Source of the DNA: Centropus unirufus
Lineage: Eukaryota > Chordata > Aves > Cuculiformes > Centropidae
Direction: 5' to 3'
Length of the DNA stretch: 64,000 nucleotides
Assembly: GCA_013397695.1 (NCBI GenBank)
Contig: VYZI01000053.1
Span: 2,633,762-2,697,761 of the forward strand
This document shows positions 13,960 through 25,347 of this stretch, piece after piece. The position numbers and the translations under genes are program-made. Positions within the stretch are counted from its first letter, which is position 1. Each line of letters begins with the position of its first letter. The notes below the pieces were generated by a model. That model was not told the DNA's origin and ran no database searches. It saw nothing but the letters and a program-made list of their open reading frames with translations.

Positions 13960-15535
13960 CTGGGCTTTGACCATGTTTATCCAGACTTCTAAGTTTCCCT
14001 TAACAAGGCATTTTCTACAGAAGAAGATATCCCTAGCTAGTACTGGTGGTCAAAATGATCTGCAGGTGTAGTCTTGCTCCATGTTCCCAGTTCTTGTGGT
14101 CAGATAAGAACCACAGGACGAAGCTGAAACCAATGAGAGGGTCCCTCTAGGGGCTAGTTTAGTGTCTGTATGGCACCTTGGCCACTCACCAGCTCTTTCA
14201 GACCATGCAAGTCAGGAAGCTGAAGCACTATCACTGTTTCCTGATACAGTACCAGAATAAGAGCACAAGCCTGAGGTGGAAATGAATGCAATGCTGGTTC
14301 TGTGGTCTCCTCTGTTTTATCTTCTTTTCCCTTGCTGGATTCTGGAAAAGAGCTTACGTAGTCTCTATTGGCTTTCAGTAAAATGCTGTAACTGAACTAT
14401 TTTCAGCTTCCCAAAAATTATGTTTTCAATGACAAATTTAAACTAATTACTGTTTTTGCTGTTACTTCAGAATCTTAGGTTTTGTTTGATCAGCTCTAAT
14501 ATTTATTTGTGGGTGCCAATCAGGAAGCAATTTAGCCCATCATCACTTCTACTGCTGAGTGCCACAAACTTGGGTTTAAGCCAAGTCAGAGGTTACCATA
14601 CACATGGTAAGCAACAAGAACAAGTAGCAATTTGGCTCAGTCTGAGCTCTTCAGGGATGATGGCCCTTGCACAAGAAGCAATACCTTTCCAGCCCTTGAA
14701 AAGGGCACCATTTACTTACAAGTGCAAGACAGCAACTCCTGTTGAAGCTTTACACTTTACCCCTCCTATTTTATGCCTGGAGACTGATTCTAACCTCTAG
14801 GAACAGCCACAGAGCTGAGCCAACTCCAGACCCCTCAATTCTGTAGATAAAACTGAGTTTTATCAGTGACAGTAGAATGGGAGAGAATGGAAGCAAGGGG
14901 TTGAAGGAAGGATACTTCAGATTTAAAACAGGACTTTGGTTAAAGGACCAGTGGTACAGGCAGCTGACAGTGATTCCTTGTCTGCCTTGAAATTTGATTC
15001 AGCCTCTATTACAGACCACCCCTCCTTGTCACCATTGTTCCTGCTTGCCTCAGTCTCATATTTCTCTTTCCTGACAGTCGCAGTGGAAAAAAAGAAGGTT
15101 AATTTTGGTTAAAATATTAGAGGACTCTTGCTGTTCCTGGGAAGGACCACCGCCTGCAAGAGCTGACACCTCATTGGCATCCAACACAGGAGCAAGTTAG
15201 AAGCAAGGGGGGAACTCTTTAGGTTAAGACAGCTTATTCCCTACAGTTAGCAAGGTCTGCTTTTCTGTTCCTACACCTGTTCAATATTCTCTACAAAGCA
15301 AGACACTCAAACCAGTCTGGGCACTTTGCTGGATGTGTATGGGGGCCTTGTAGCTATCTGAAGTTTGGCTCCATGCTCAAGAGCAAGCATTGAGCCTTTT
15401 AAGCAACTAGACTACAGTTTATGTTTCTGCACGCTTATTTTTGTTTTCATTTAGTTGGTACTCAAATGGGTACTAGGAGCTTGACTTAATAAAAAAATTT
15501 CAGAGGGAAAGTAATGTACTGTTGTTGGTACTTAC

Positions 15536-15690
15536 CTTACAAGCAGAACCGAAGGAAAGCAGAAGAATGATGCTTAGGTACCTCAATAGAAAAATAAAGA
15601 AACACCATTTGAATAATAGCAACCCCCATAGGCTCTCCCAGTTTATGGTAGATATATGCATCATTTGGGTTCGGAAAAATTTCCTCCAGT
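15536..15690 (-). other. Candidate 155-nt exon, minus strand (unverified)
   Basis: Reading the minus strand, AAATTCCTCCTCTTTCAG forms an excellent 3' splice site and GTAAG|GTAAGTACC an excellent 5' splice site. Two frames are informative. One (entry phase 1) is open to the donor but hydrophobic and phenylalanine/leucine-rich. The other (entry phase 2) encodes 50 residues beginning LEEIFPNPNDAYIYHKLGEP and ends with TAA at the last complete codon. No family is recognised. Splice signals are the best pair on this strand, so a non-coding RNA exon is also possible. Confidence 0.18.
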
Positions 15691-18108
15691 CTGAAAGAGG
15701 AGGAATTTAGTGCTTGCAGTGAAAGTTACCATAATTTTTGTTGCAATTGAAAAAGAAAGAACATTTCCTTTTTATGTTTCTTTTATATCTTCTTTGTTAT
15801 GATTTTTTTTAATAAAAAGTTCAATGTACAGGAAAGTAAAAAAAAAAAGTATAAAAATAGAAGGACCTGCATTTTAGTCCTTTATTTTCCTGCTAGGTTC
15901 TAAAGTGGAAAAAAAAAAAGTTTTCTCAGACCAACTGCAATCCCCTTTTTCTTTGCTTCATTGTGTATAGCTTGTATTTGAGTAGAGGAAAAAGCTTGTC
16001 TGAGATCTGTGAACTGAAAATTTTGGCATGTCGTTTGAAAGCTGCAATTCTTTTGCTTTATTTTTCATGCACCAAAACAAGATTTATATACATCATATCT
16101 GACATTAGAGACACTAAAATGATGCAAGCTTCACTTCAACAATCTAGGATGAGAAAGAAGGTGGTTTCTGCGCTGTAGGCAATGTCACTCTGTAGAAGAG
16201 CTGTTGCATGACAGTAGCTTAACTACACCTGTGACGAAATACAGGCCGTGGGGTAGTTTTGCTAGAGGACTGATCAATAACTCAGACTTTGATTACCTAA
16301 CACAAAAATTGGGATAAAAAAAAAAAAGTGAAAAAGCTAACTGAAATTTGGAGAATTGCCTGCATCTATATATCCCATAGCAGAACAGAAAATAAGTTGG
16401 CCCAGCGACAGAGGCAGTGACCGTAACCTACTGCAAACAGAGGATGAGGCTCATACAACCAACATGACCTAAATTTCTCCTTCAGAGCTTGGGATTCCTC
16501 TTCTCCTCAGATGCACCCATGTCAAATCAATAAGTAGATATAAGCAATGAGCACCATCAAGAGCGCGTGAGGTACTGCTGCTGCCCCTTCGGTACAGGGG
16601 AGGCATCCTGAAGCCTGGGAAAGACATGCTGCAGAGGTTGTAGAGCAGTCGATGGACCCATGAGAGACGTTCGGTAAAAAGATTTTGATGTAGCAGATCA
16701 GATCTTCAAGTGGTAGATATGAAGCCTGAATGCTTTATGGACTACAGAGGGAGAAAAGAAGGGATGCTGAGTAATGTTTGCCGTGTGCTTTTCTGAAGAG
16801 TCAAAGACCTCGACATACTCACCCAGAATGATCTCCTGTTATAAATGATCTACCTAAGCAAGGCTCCAAGTGCATGTCCAGATTTGGAAAAGAGAGAATG
16901 AGGCGCTTGGTTATTCATAAAACCTCATGGAAGCTTTACTGTCAGAACTGCCTGGAAGACTAGCCCTGGGACTGGAATTTTCAGAGCACATCTGTTCAAC
17001 CACCCTAGAGCTGGGACTCAGCAGTTCTTGGGGGAAAAGGGAGGCAATTAGTATTTTCATATCATCTTAAGTCAGGCACCCAAAATTGATGGATTCTTAT
17101 TTGTAAGTCACATTCCTTGACAAGAGTTATTTTAACCAGAAAGAAAAACACAGAGATTTCGTGATGCTACTTCTTTTCCACATAATTTGTTTACTTTCTG
17201 ATATGTGTGATAACCTTTGTAGTAGGTGCACATGAGAACATGACATTTTAGATTAAGAGGAGCATCATTGTGTTTAGCTCAAATGCCTTTTGGCAGGCAG
17301 TGAAATGGGTGGCTGTGAATTTACATGCAAAATGTCATTTATATAAATCAAACCTGGAACACAAATACCTAGAGATATTGTTTTCCTGTATGCAAAAGTT
17401 CATAATGATATTTTGTGTGTTCTTGAGTGCGAAGCATGAATTAATCATTTGAAACAGCATGCAGGAGTCACAGAGTCACTGCCCGTATCTTGGGCAGCAT
17501 AGAGAGACTGTGAAAACTATTCCCAAGACCAAGGATTTGATACCAACATTTATACTATGAGGAAATGTCTTACAAAGCAGAAGCCTATGCTTTTAGGGAA
17601 ACTAAAGTGGAAACAAGCTCATTAGTACCTTGAGAAAAATAGCTGGACACTCATGAGAGCTAAAACCGAGAAAAAAGAGAAAGTTAGACAGGAAATAACG
17701 AATTACAGTAGTACTTACATTCCTCACCTCAGATTCGACCCCTCCTATGAACTGTTCTGTACCAATATTTTAGGTTTTAACGCAGGAAGGATAGGAAAAT
17801 TGAGCCATAGGAGGACTACAGGGGATATTTTCTGAAAAGTACGTGGATACTAAAAGATGAAGCTGGTGGCCAACAGCCTTTGCAGACTGAAAATTTTAGG
17901 TGCAGTGAGCCAGTTATTTGACTCTGGACATTTGGGGTTCGATGCCTGTTTACTCTGAAAAGGATTTGCTGTTGTTGTTGGAAAATTCATTTCATAGTCA
18001 CACACAGCACATGTGGCAGTGTCTGCTCCTCAGTACCAAAAAAAAAAATAAAAATAAATTTAGCAGTATCTTCTTCACATGACACATCAGGTTTTGTTTT
18101 TCCTGCAG

Positions 18109-18162
18109 TGTTCATTGAAAATGGACTCCATCAAACTACTGCACAGTGTTGAGCACAGCAAG
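18109..18162 (+). other. Candidate 54-nt exon, phase 0-0 (unverified)
   Basis: GGTTTTGTTTTTCCTGCAG is a near-ideal 3' splice site and AGCAAG|GTATGG a good 5' splice site. The 54 bases between are open only in phase 0, giving CSLKMDSIKLLHSVEHSK, 18 residues with the look of a short amphipathic helix. Symmetric phase and a length divisible by three are what a skippable cassette exon would show. No family is recognised. The only other phase 0-0 candidate on this strand is 43051-43161, 25 kb downstream. Confidence 0.2.
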
Positions 18163-21100
18163 GTATGGAACAGTATCTTTTTCCTCTCCTTTATCCCTGT
18201 GATTCAAAGTCACCTGAAGTTTTCTGAGACAAACCCCTGCTGAAATTTGCAGTTACCCTTAATATAAAATTAAGGCCTTCTAGGCAACCATTGCAACACT
18301 TCCCCATCCTAAATGGTGTAAAGTGCAGGAAAACAACCCTTTGGGGTTCACGTTTAATGGAACTGACTACTAATCTGTTAGCAGGAAGGAGAGAAATTAG
18401 CTTTTCCCTTCCCCAGTGGGTCCTGTGCATTGCCAAACAATGTGGAATAAAATTACTCTGTTTCAAAGCCTCTAGAAGTGACTGCAATAAATCTGACTTG
18501 CTCTGGAGCACTCCCGCCTTCTTTAGGTCTGATATATCACAGGTGCTCATATCATTTAAGCCCAAGTTAGAGGCATTATCTCCCTAAAAATTGCTTGCTG
18601 TGAACATTCAGCAATTCCAAAACAAATCCAAAAGCAATGGGAGGTGTTCGATCCTCCCTGTCTCCTTAATGGGGAAAAATGGAGACCTGGAACACGTTTG
18701 AACAGTTGGAGAAATGTTACTGCAGTCTTAATTTCAATTCTCTGAGAAAACCCAGAGGCCTGATATGAGTGAGTTTCAATCAGATTTCCACAGAGAAGTC
18801 TGTTGTTATTTCATCCATCCGACATACAGAGAGATTGTCTTGTCAGAGTCGTTTCAGTCACAGATATCCGCTCTTCTCTCTGCTCCATTCAGTTTTACAA
18901 AATGTCTCGTTTCTGCAAGAAGACTGGTTTTGCTTTTATTGTTTCAGCTGAATTGCCTCTTGCTGCCTTAAGCAATTTTTGTTGAAGAATCTGGGCATGC
19001 AGGGACAAGGGATACTTAGGGTAGCTCTGTTTGCAGGATGCCTTCCTCATACAAAAGATTCAAATCAGAGTCTGGGTGGTTCTTTATGACATTTTTACAT
19101 CCCTTTTTGCGTGCCTATGCTATTACCTACAGTTGATCGTTATCGACAGACTTAGTTCATTTTGAGGATCTCTGTTTTATGGGGAAAAGTAATAGCTTTC
19201 AATAGCCCAACTAATATGGCTGGAAAAAAAAAATAGACGTACTTGCTTGGGCTCACTGCCTTTTCTCAGCTCTGACAAACAATTTGCATGCATTCAGTAA
19301 GAGGCCTAGCCATGCAGCTGCCTCTTATCACACACTGTTCCCAGCTTTAAAATGTATGAACAAATTTATTTGGAGTGATGAATAATAAATAATCTTTATC
19401 TCAACACACTCTTTTATTCCACAAAGTCTCAAGGCACTTCAGAAAAAGTAATAAACTTCCTATAAAGAATAAGGACCAATGCGCTGCCACCTCCACAAGG
19501 AGAAGTGGCAAATCCTTGGCAATGCACAGCTGCTCTCTGGGGACAGATACACACGCACAAAGGGCCTTTGCATATTGAAGCATACATAAATGGCAGAAAA
19601 AGTTCTCAGGGTTTTTTTTTTTATATCCCCAAGCACTTGTCTGCTGAGGAAAAGTAAACGGGCAACGAAAGATAACGAAGGACACAGGCTACATTATCCT
19701 GATTTCTACACAAGAGTCTTAACTGGATTTTTAAAAGAACAGACAGTAATCCCTATTTTGCAATGTCAGAAAAACTTTAAAAATAGATGAGTACTGACCA
19801 GCTTGGAATTTGCCCAGAAGATCAAATCTGAGACACCCATTGGGAAAGAAGCCACTCCCTGCCAAACATCTTCATTTCTCTCTACTAAGGAGCACAGGAT
19901 CTCCAGCGAGGGCAGTGCCCTCTCCAGATTCTGGGCATTTGCTAAGTCCCAGTTCAGGATCCTACACAGAGAAATGTCCTGAAAATGTTACTGCACTGCA
20001 GTGTCATGAACTTGTCTTGCAAATTTTGCATTGAGTTTTATGCTGCAATTCTTTATGTCATTGGGGCAAGTAACATGAACTGGGTTGGAAGACGTAACCC
20101 TTCATACGCTGTGGCTGACAGCTCCAGCTATCCAAGCGCCTCAGCCTGGTTTTGCACAACACAATTGTCACTGTCATCGAGTTTTATAGAAAAACTTCTT
20201 AAGGTGTGAGAAAGGTCATGAGCTAAAGCCATGCAAGATAAGAAAAGCAAAAGAATACACTCAACAGTATTTGCTGAAATGGGGTTATTTAAAGCTAAGG
20301 GATTTGAGAGGAAAATACTGACATGAAAACCTGTAAAATCCTAGCGAAAGAACAGCAAAGAACAGGAAAAGAGCAAATCGGTGAATTCAAAGATCAACCG
20401 ATGCTGAGGAGCAAGAGGCAGACCCTTCCCTCGCTTGACTGATGACTGCCTGTTCAGCAGAGACTTACCTGGAGTCACAAGAATATTTGTGTCACCCTGT
20501 AGCATGGTGGTCCTAGCTACCCCACTGCATGTATTCACCAATAAATACTTGTTATGTACTGAAGTTGTTTTCCTTGCTTGCAGACTCAAGTATGGTATAG
20601 GTACCCAAACAAAAGCAACCCAGAGGTGAATGGTTAAGGAATAAAGGAGCCTTTGCAAGAGGAACAACTGTTTTCATCCTTCTTCCTTTCATTAGTTCCC
20701 TATAATCCCTTTTGTCTGGGAAGCCCAAACTATGAACTAACTCCATGTTCCCAGCATGGTCGTGGTTCAAGGAAGAGGCTGCTGGCTAGACAGAGATACA
20801 TTAGTCAAGCCTTTTCTTTCACCTTCCTCTCGGCTAAAGGAAAAGAGAGCAATTAAGTGACAAAGGAAAAAGAATTAGATATGGGGAGGATATACATCAA
20901 GATGAGGTAGTTGGTATGGTGGCTGTGGAGAGTCATGATGCACACAAGTACTGACCTAAGCTAGAATCACATTTCTGTTTCTGAAAGGAAAAGTAGGAAA
21001 CTCAAGCTTAACCTAGACATTCCCTGAACGCAGGAAGGTAATGCTTTTGTCCACTTCTAATTGCTCTTCCTGCAAAAAAAATAAATTAAAAAAATCCATA

Positions 21101-21588
21101 GTGCAGTAGGATTTCTATCTATACTGAGCATTAGGAGCTTGGGCATTTGTTTCCAACACTTACAGGCTTCCAAGTCATCCAAAGAGCAGTGAATTGCATA
21201 AGCAAAGCTGGGAAGAAAGCCCGTCTTCTAGAGAATCGACTCCACTAGTTTCTGCAGTACAGGTCTATTCTAATCCATGGTAGCTGTGAAACCTGGCTTA
21301 CAGCCCAAATTGGTAATCCTGCAAGCAATGCAGACTTTCTAGTACAAAGAAAGCACTCCTCTCTGCCAATTTTGGGGTTTTTTTTTAAACAGCACTCTTA
21401 AAATCAGGGTTAAATCACAAGCAAACAACTGCTAATAGAAAAGATTGCATGCATCACTCCTGCAGTGTATTTACCTATGTAAATAACATGTAATTTTCAC
21501 GATCTAATTACTGCTTCATGTCCTGTTTCCTGCCATAGACTATATTTAAATTGCATATTTGCTTCTACTTTTTCATAATGTGCCTCAA

Positions 21589-21602
21589 TATGAATATTCA
21601 TA
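21589..21602. promoter_or_regulatory. Perfect 14-bp palindrome matching a POU-domain site
   Basis: TATGAATATTCATA is its own reverse complement. It contains AATATTCAT on each strand, an exact match to the published Pit-1 consensus (A/T)(A/T)TATNCAT, and resembles the palindromic sites bound by POU-factor dimers. A TTGCATAT half-octamer lies 38 bases upstream (21551-21558). Neighbouring sequence (21480-21620) is AT-rich and unique, with no repeat signature, and could be a conserved enhancer. Binding is inferred from sequence only. Confidence 0.3.
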
Positions 21603-22433
21603 CTGCCATTGAGTGTTTGATTACTTCTGTGCTAACCTTGAAAATACTACCCTTGCAACATTGAAAACAGCCGGCTGCTGTAGTTGTATAACAGTGAAGA
21701 AAAAATACAATAAATAATGTTTAAACTGATTTAGCACACTGTTTGAGATCAGACCGCATTCTCCTTTGTGTTTTTTGCCCTGCAAAGTTGTTTTTTCCCT
21801 CTCTTCTTATAAACTTAGCAAAGTTAGTCCTTGCCATAGAAAGGAGTGGCGCAAGTAAGTGGCAATACAGAAGTGCTGCACATTATAAAGCCTTTTCAGA
21901 TGTGAGGAAAAAAACCAAAACAGTTTCCATTGCAGCTGGATGCACATTCCTTTTTCATCATGTGAAAATTTAAAGAACATTTTTACTGTTCTAAATCAGA
22001 AAGAAGAAAAAAAAATGGCACAGTTTGGAAGAGTTCTCCGAGGACAAAAAAAAAAAAAAGGAGGAAGATTAACAGAATTAAGTCTGCTGAAGTATTCTGA
22101 ACAAGTCACAATCCGTTTACTTCCATTCTGACTGCTTTACATCACAAAGTTTAATATTGTATTTCAAAATTATATTTCAACATATTTCAAAACAAAAACA
22201 TTTTTTTAAAAAAAAAATAACAGAAAAAAATCATTTGAAAAAAGAATGAGAAGCCTCATTTTTTTAAGGCTTCTGTTTCATAATTCAACTTCTGGGAAGA
22301 GAAACAGGCTAATTCCCTAATCTCTTTTATAGTTTAATACCTCAGACTGAATGAGCCATGCCCTGGCAGTGCATTCCTGCACTGACTGTGGAGGAAGCTG
22401 AGTTATTTTGAGGCTGTCAAACACAGCAAGATG

Positions 22434-22468
22434 TGTCTTGGGATGGATAACTCCCCATCCCCAAGACA
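22434..22468. repeat. 13-bp inverted repeat with one bulge, 8-base loop
   Basis: TGTCTTGGGATGG (22434-22446) pairs with CCATCCCCAAGACA (22455-22468) with a single extra C on the right arm. It is among the strongest short hairpins I found. A second small hairpin, CAGTGCA/TGCACTG with a TTCC loop, sits at 22367-22384, 50 bases away, and a third at 22249-22274 (AGAAGCCT/AGGCTTCT). Three hairpins within 220 bases is unusual here. Confidence 0.8.
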
Positions 22469-24368
22469 ATTAATTCATGAAAGACAGGCAGACAGGCAGG
22501 CTTGAAGGCGGTGGGGAAGGGGGTTGTTTTATGACATTGTCATATTGACTCCCATCCACATACAAAACAGTATCACTTTTCTGGTCTTCTTTTACCCCCT
22601 TTTAAGAGACACCTACGTACCACAGTTTCCCCACTCTGCACAGTCAAACTACTTGAAGGCATTTAAAAAATGCCTACGTACCAGTTGCTGCTCACTCTTC
22701 AGAGCACGAAGTTCTCAGCTAGGTAACTTGCCTCGATTTTTTTTTTGAGATCTCATTACTTCCATCGACACTGCCTATACATTCACCTCTAGGGTTATCT
22801 TCTATATCTTCACACTGAAGGCATTATTCCTGAACAACTTTGCAGTTATGACTCAGTGACTTCAGAGATTTCCAGCCTACAGAAGAGGGAAAGTTGGTCT
22901 GAGCTAGGAAGCTACTTCTGTGAGAAGTTATGGAGCGTCTCCTACTGAGACACGATTTTATCTCATGCCCTCCACCAATTCATCATGTGCTATGGCATAG
23001 ATAAGGAAGGGAGCTACCCCTGCTGAGAAAACACAAAAAGTTTAGGCTGGTGTGGATCTTCAGTTAATTAAGATGTGGAGACTGGGAGCTACCCAACTTT
23101 GTCTCCTCCGTTTGCTTTCTCCGTTGCTGTCTGTGGAAAGAGCTCTTTAAACCTCGCCCCCCCCCAAATGTTGCAGCTCCACAGAGTCTGAATATATTTA
23201 CTCGTGCTCACATTAGGAATACAAATGAACACAATCAGCATGGCAAGATTCTGATGAGGAAACCTTTCTCCCAGCTCCTTGTTATCAACTTTTTATAGTA
23301 CTGGCTAGGGACCAGGCTAAAATATGTCCTTACCCTTCTGAGGGTTTCATGGAAGGAAGTGTTCTCAGACAGGTTTAAGGGTATTCCACTGATCCATTTA
23401 TTAATTTAGTCATGGGACAGCGATGTCCAGCATTTGATAGGACGCGAGGTCCCAAAAGGTTTGAAGGGACTGCAACTTATACTGGGAGATGACAGAGGTG
23501 CACTCGCTGACAGAGCCCATCTTTGAAAAATCAAAGCTTAATCACTTCATTTTCTGGACAGATGAGAACATTATTCACTGAGGACCACTTCTTTCCCACA
23601 CAATACATTTAAAAGAGCTCCACTGGGATATAAAAGAGTAAAAATGCTATTGCCAAAGTTATTAAAATTAGATCGTTGCTATGTTACATGCTACAATTTT
23701 TTAATCTATGCAGGCTGAATCTTGCTCTTGGACACAGTTCAAAGCTGAAATGGACAAAGTTTAAGTAACTCCATAAGGACTAGGAGGAAACTACAAGATC
23801 CCAGAACTGTTCTGAGCTTTAACTAAGTTTCATCTTTAATGACTCTCTTCTGCCTCCAAATAAACTGAATAACTAGAATGTAAAGCTTATTTAGGAAGTT
23901 GCCATAGTAACAATTAACTACCTCCAAGTCTTCATGCTTTATTTTATCTTTTTTCACCGAGGTGCCCTAAATTACTTGAATCCTGAATAACTACACTAAC
24001 ACATCCATGTCTTTGAACTAAATGACACGGTTTTGCTAGAACCCTCATGATGTGAATATTGATTGAATTTCTAATTGGAATGAGGCACCATCTTGCTGAC
24101 AGCATCACTGAGAGAAACTGTCGCAGAGCATTAAAGAGTATTAACAGTAAAAGTAGAAAAAATAAGAATTCCATTTCCACTGGGAAAGCAGATAGGCTGG
24201 TCAAGCTGAAGAAACAGTGAATGGAGTAGAACTAGCTTGAGCAATTAAGTCTTTATGGACTATAAAACTCCTCCAGATGTAGTGCTGTTTGTTTCTGCTA
24301 TTATCCTCTTACACTCTATTAAACATAAAAATATCAGAGGAACCCAAAGAGACTGATTCTGACCTATG

Positions 24369-24429
24369 GATTAAATAATTATGCATACCAGTGCAAAGGG
24401 CTTATTAACCCTAATTATTCTAATTTAGG
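24369..24429. promoter_or_regulatory. ATTA/POU-type site cluster
   Basis: The segment contains GGATTA (an OTX/bicoid-type site), AATAATTATGCATA (TAATTA-like core fused to an ATGCAT POU half-palindrome), TTATTAACC, CTAATTATTC and CTAATTTAG in 60 bases. No repeat is recognised here. It could be a conserved non-coding element, or simply AT-rich sequence. Confidence 0.25.
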
Positions 24430-25287
24430 TGCATTTTCCACTCACTTTGCCCTGACATGAACAATCCTAATATAAATTGCTTCATGAAATGTCCTGCCTT
24501 CTGGTTGCCTCTGACACTTTGTTGTCATTTGACTTTATCTTTGATGAAACAGAACAGTGGAAGCGATAGTGCTTCCCATTTAATTTAAAATAATCATCAT
24601 ATTCTCAAAGCCTATATTGCGCCAAGGTACCCATTTCTGGTGTCTTCCCTGCATCTGATCTCATGCATGGGGTTTGTCTTTGAACTGAAAATCTCTGAAA
24701 GGGCTGTTTTTCCTCCTGCAGAGGCTTCAGGTCTTGCTGAGGGTGGATGGAGGGAAAACATGCATGCAGAATACCCTCACCCTTTATGGACAACCTCTAT
24801 GTACTGGTGCTAATAGGTATTCTCCCTGCACATACCATTTTCTGCCCATCTTTTCAGTTATTTCTGTGGATTATTTTCTCAGAATCAGTCAGCTATAGGT
24901 AACTAGATTTTCTAAGTTACCTCTACCTGGGCATGGCCTGATATCCAAGGGGAACTTCAGGTCCTCACACACAGTAAAGAACAGCCCCTCTGAGTAACTT
25001 GGCTGCTTATTCTCCTTGCCAAGGCAAAAAGGGGCAGCTGAGGTTCCCCAATACTTGTAATAGCTCTGAAGCTTAATTTGGCTCTGCAGGATCCTCAAGG
25101 TAGCAGTCTCAATCTCCCCATTCCATTTTGCACTGTTTCTACAGCCGACTTTTACTGCACGTCTCCAGTGATTCTGAAGGCCAGCATCATGCTTCCAGCA
25201 GCAGCCAGTAGCTTTAAGAAGGAATTCAAGAAACGGTGTCTGTAGCATCTCATGCCCGTGTTGTAGCACTCATCTGTTTGCTTTCAG

Positions 25288-25347
25288 CCTCTAAGGTCTT
25301 CTGGATTCACCTGGGCTATTGCATTCTACAGGCAGTAATGGCCAGAG
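25288..25347 (+). other. Candidate 60-nt exon, phase 1-1 (unverified)
   Basis: CTCATCTGTTTGCTTTCAG is a strong acceptor and GCCAGAG|GTAGGC a moderate donor. Only one frame is open, encoding SKVFWIHLGYCILQAVMAR between two split codons. It is hydrophobic, without a charged edge typical of a membrane helix. Length is a multiple of three. I weigh it below the other candidates because the donor lacks the GTRAG consensus at +3 to +5 positions. Confidence 0.12.

Noticed and set aside
13847..14071. 74-codon frame rich in tyrosine and isoleucine
   Set aside because: It is the translation of the AT microsatellite.
18191..18587. Overlapping 124-codon minus and 98-codon plus open frames
   Set aside because: The minus frame has fair composition, but no family is recognised and an antisense frame overlaps it; mutual openness is common by chance. 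Kept out of the feature list as a gene.
20341..20667. 108-codon minus-strand frame containing a perfect CCAG|GTAAGT donor
   Set aside because: The donor is excellent, but upstream acceptors are purine-rich and weak. Mentioned only as part of a tentative chain.
20903..20923. TGAGGTAGTTGGTATGGT, resembling the start of let-7
   Set aside because: Matches let-7 only over the first nine bases and no complementary arm exists within 80 bases, so it cannot form a let-7 precursor.
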